Origin: Halanaerobiales bacterium
GTDB taxonomy: Bacteria > Bacillota_F > Halanaerobiia > Halanaerobiales > DTU029
NCBI GenBank assembly: GCA_016278415.1
Contig: JADQBV010000440.1
Location: forward strand, 1 to 5,480
Direction: 5' to 3'
Length of the DNA stretch: 5,480 nt
Positions 4,724 to 5,480 of the stretch are shown here, in pieces. The notes under the pieces are model-generated. The model searched no databases, was not told the origin of the DNA, and saw nothing but the letters and a program-made list of their open reading frames with translations. How positions within the stretch are numbered: the stretch's first letter is position 1; each line of letters opens with the position of its first letter. Both the position numbers and the translations under genes were made by a program.

Positions 4724-5452
4724 GTGATTAAAGTAATAGAATTAAGGGGAGTAAGTAAAGTTTATGATGGTCAAAAGAAGGCTGTAAGTAATCTAAGTAT
4801 GGAAATAAAAAAGGGAGAGATATTTGGTTTTCTTGGGCCAAATGGTGCTGGTAAGACTACAACATTGAGAATGATAACAGGTATTCTAGCCCCAACAGAG
4901 GGGGAAATAATTGTTAATGGGTTTAATATTCGTCAGCAACCTTTAAAAGCAAAAAAGAGTTTCACATATGTTCCAGACCATCCAGATATTTTTAACTCAA
5001 TTACAGGTATTGATTACCTAAATTTTATCGCTGATATCTATGATGTCTCTGTTAAGGAAAGGAAAATTCAGATTGAGAAACTAACTAAACAATTTGAAAT
5101 ATATAATGATTTAGGTAAAATGATAAATTCCTATTCCCATGGTATGAAGCAGAAGTTATTAATCTCTGGTGCATTATTACCAAAACCTGAGATATTTATA
5201 CTTGATGAACCCCTAGGGGGTCTTGATCCAAGATCAGCAAGAATACTTAAAGATATGATGAAAGAACACTGTGATAACGGTGGAACTATATTATTTTCAT
5301 CTCATATTTTAGAAATTGTAGAAAATATCTGTGATAGAGTGGGAATTATCAAAGACGGACAACTAGTAGCTTGTGATACACTTGAGAAGATAAAAAGTAA
5401 AACAGATAGTAGTCTTGAAGATATCTTTATGGAGTTGACTGAAAATGAATAA
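4724..5452 (+). CDS. ABC-2 type exporter ATP-binding protein
   Basis: The product (242 residues from the GTG at 4724) is the cytosolic ATPase of an ABC exporter, hydrolysing ATP to drive a separate permease. Visible are Walker A GPNGAGKTT (38-46), a Q-loop region YVPDHPDIF (82-90) with Asp in place of the usual Gln, as often seen in EcsA/YxlF-like exporters, signature YSHGMKQKL (137-145) in place of LSGGQ, Walker B IFILDEP (157-163) with catalytic Glu162, D-loop GGLDP (165-169) and H-loop His194 in SSHILE. The start is uncertain because no ATG is available before the first beta strand: GTG 4724 gives MIKVIELRGVSK, closest to the family norm, but AAAGGG (4717-4722) is only 1 base away. TTG at 4685 would add 13 residues and has only a weak GAG (4678-4680). 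The gene overlaps the next by 8 bases. The substrate cannot be told. Confidence 0.9.
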   Translation: MIKVIELRGVSKVYDGQKKAVSNLSMEIKKGEIFGFLGPNGAGKTTTLRMITGILAPTEGEIIVNGFNIRQQPLKAKKSFTYVPDHPDIFNSITGIDYLNFIADIYDVSVKERKIQIEKLTKQFEIYNDLGKMINSYSHGMKQKLLISGALLPKPEIFILDEPLGGLDPRSARILKDMMKEHCDNGGTILFSSHILEIVENICDRVGIIKDGQLVACDTLEKIKSKTDSSLEDIFMELTENE

Positions 5453-5480
5453 ACTGTTTTCACTTACTAAAATACAGGTT
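5445..5480 (+). CDS. Start of a downstream gene, probably the ABC permease (partial)
   Basis: An ATG at 5445 opens a frame to the window end, reading MNKLFSLTKIQV (12 residues), and overlaps the ATPase gene by 8 bases. GGAG (5431-5434) lies 10 bases upstream. Translational coupling to an ABC-2 ATPase, and an N-terminus of the kind that leads into the first membrane segment of ABC-2 permeases, make a permease subunit likely. Too little is visible to confirm it. Confidence 0.6.
   Translation, partial: MNKLFSLTKIQV

Noticed and set aside
1..5480. CRISPR array, tRNA/rRNA genes, insertion sequence
   Set aside because: No regularly spaced repeats of CRISPR length, no tRNA-like cloverleaf, no transposase frame and no terminal inverted repeats were seen.

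Overview
The window is AT-rich, tightly packed bacterial DNA with every gene on the + strand. Low GC, strong AGGAG-type ribosome binding sites, a consensus sigma-A promoter and U-tailed hairpin terminators point to a Firmicutes-type (clostridial or Halanaerobiales-like) anaerobe. The protein types fit this, but the species cannot be named from sequence alone.

Layout: (1) 43-1536, thrC, threonine synthase, probably the last gene of a threonine operon that starts to the left. (2) 1537-1873, a gene-free stretch holding a weak hairpin, a 13-bp direct repeat, a perfect 8-bp hairpin, a probable terminator, then a consensus promoter. (3) 1874-4366, an arsenic-resistance cluster: arsR (repressor), a 209-base gap with a partial echo of the ars promoter, acr3 (arsenite efflux permease), arsC (thiol-dependent arsenate reductase), and a strongly translated 82-residue Met/Cys-rich protein with two C-terminal CC pairs. 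(4) 4367-4723, a gene-free stretch holding an imperfect hairpin, a very strong terminator that closes the ars cluster, then a promoter region decorated with ATTAAAC repeats and an 18-bp dyad. (5) 4724-5480, an ABC-2 type exporter ATPase overlapping the start of the next gene, probably its permease.

How the ars genes fit together: arsenate would be reduced by ArsC to arsenite, arsenite expelled by Acr3, and the operon induced when arsenite releases ArsR. The cluster has no arsA or arsD. The small protein carries vicinal cysteine pairs, the kind of site that binds As(III), and is the most interesting candidate here for an undescribed component (arsenite chaperone or buffer). That role is inference. 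The flanking thrC and ABC genes have no evident link to arsenic.
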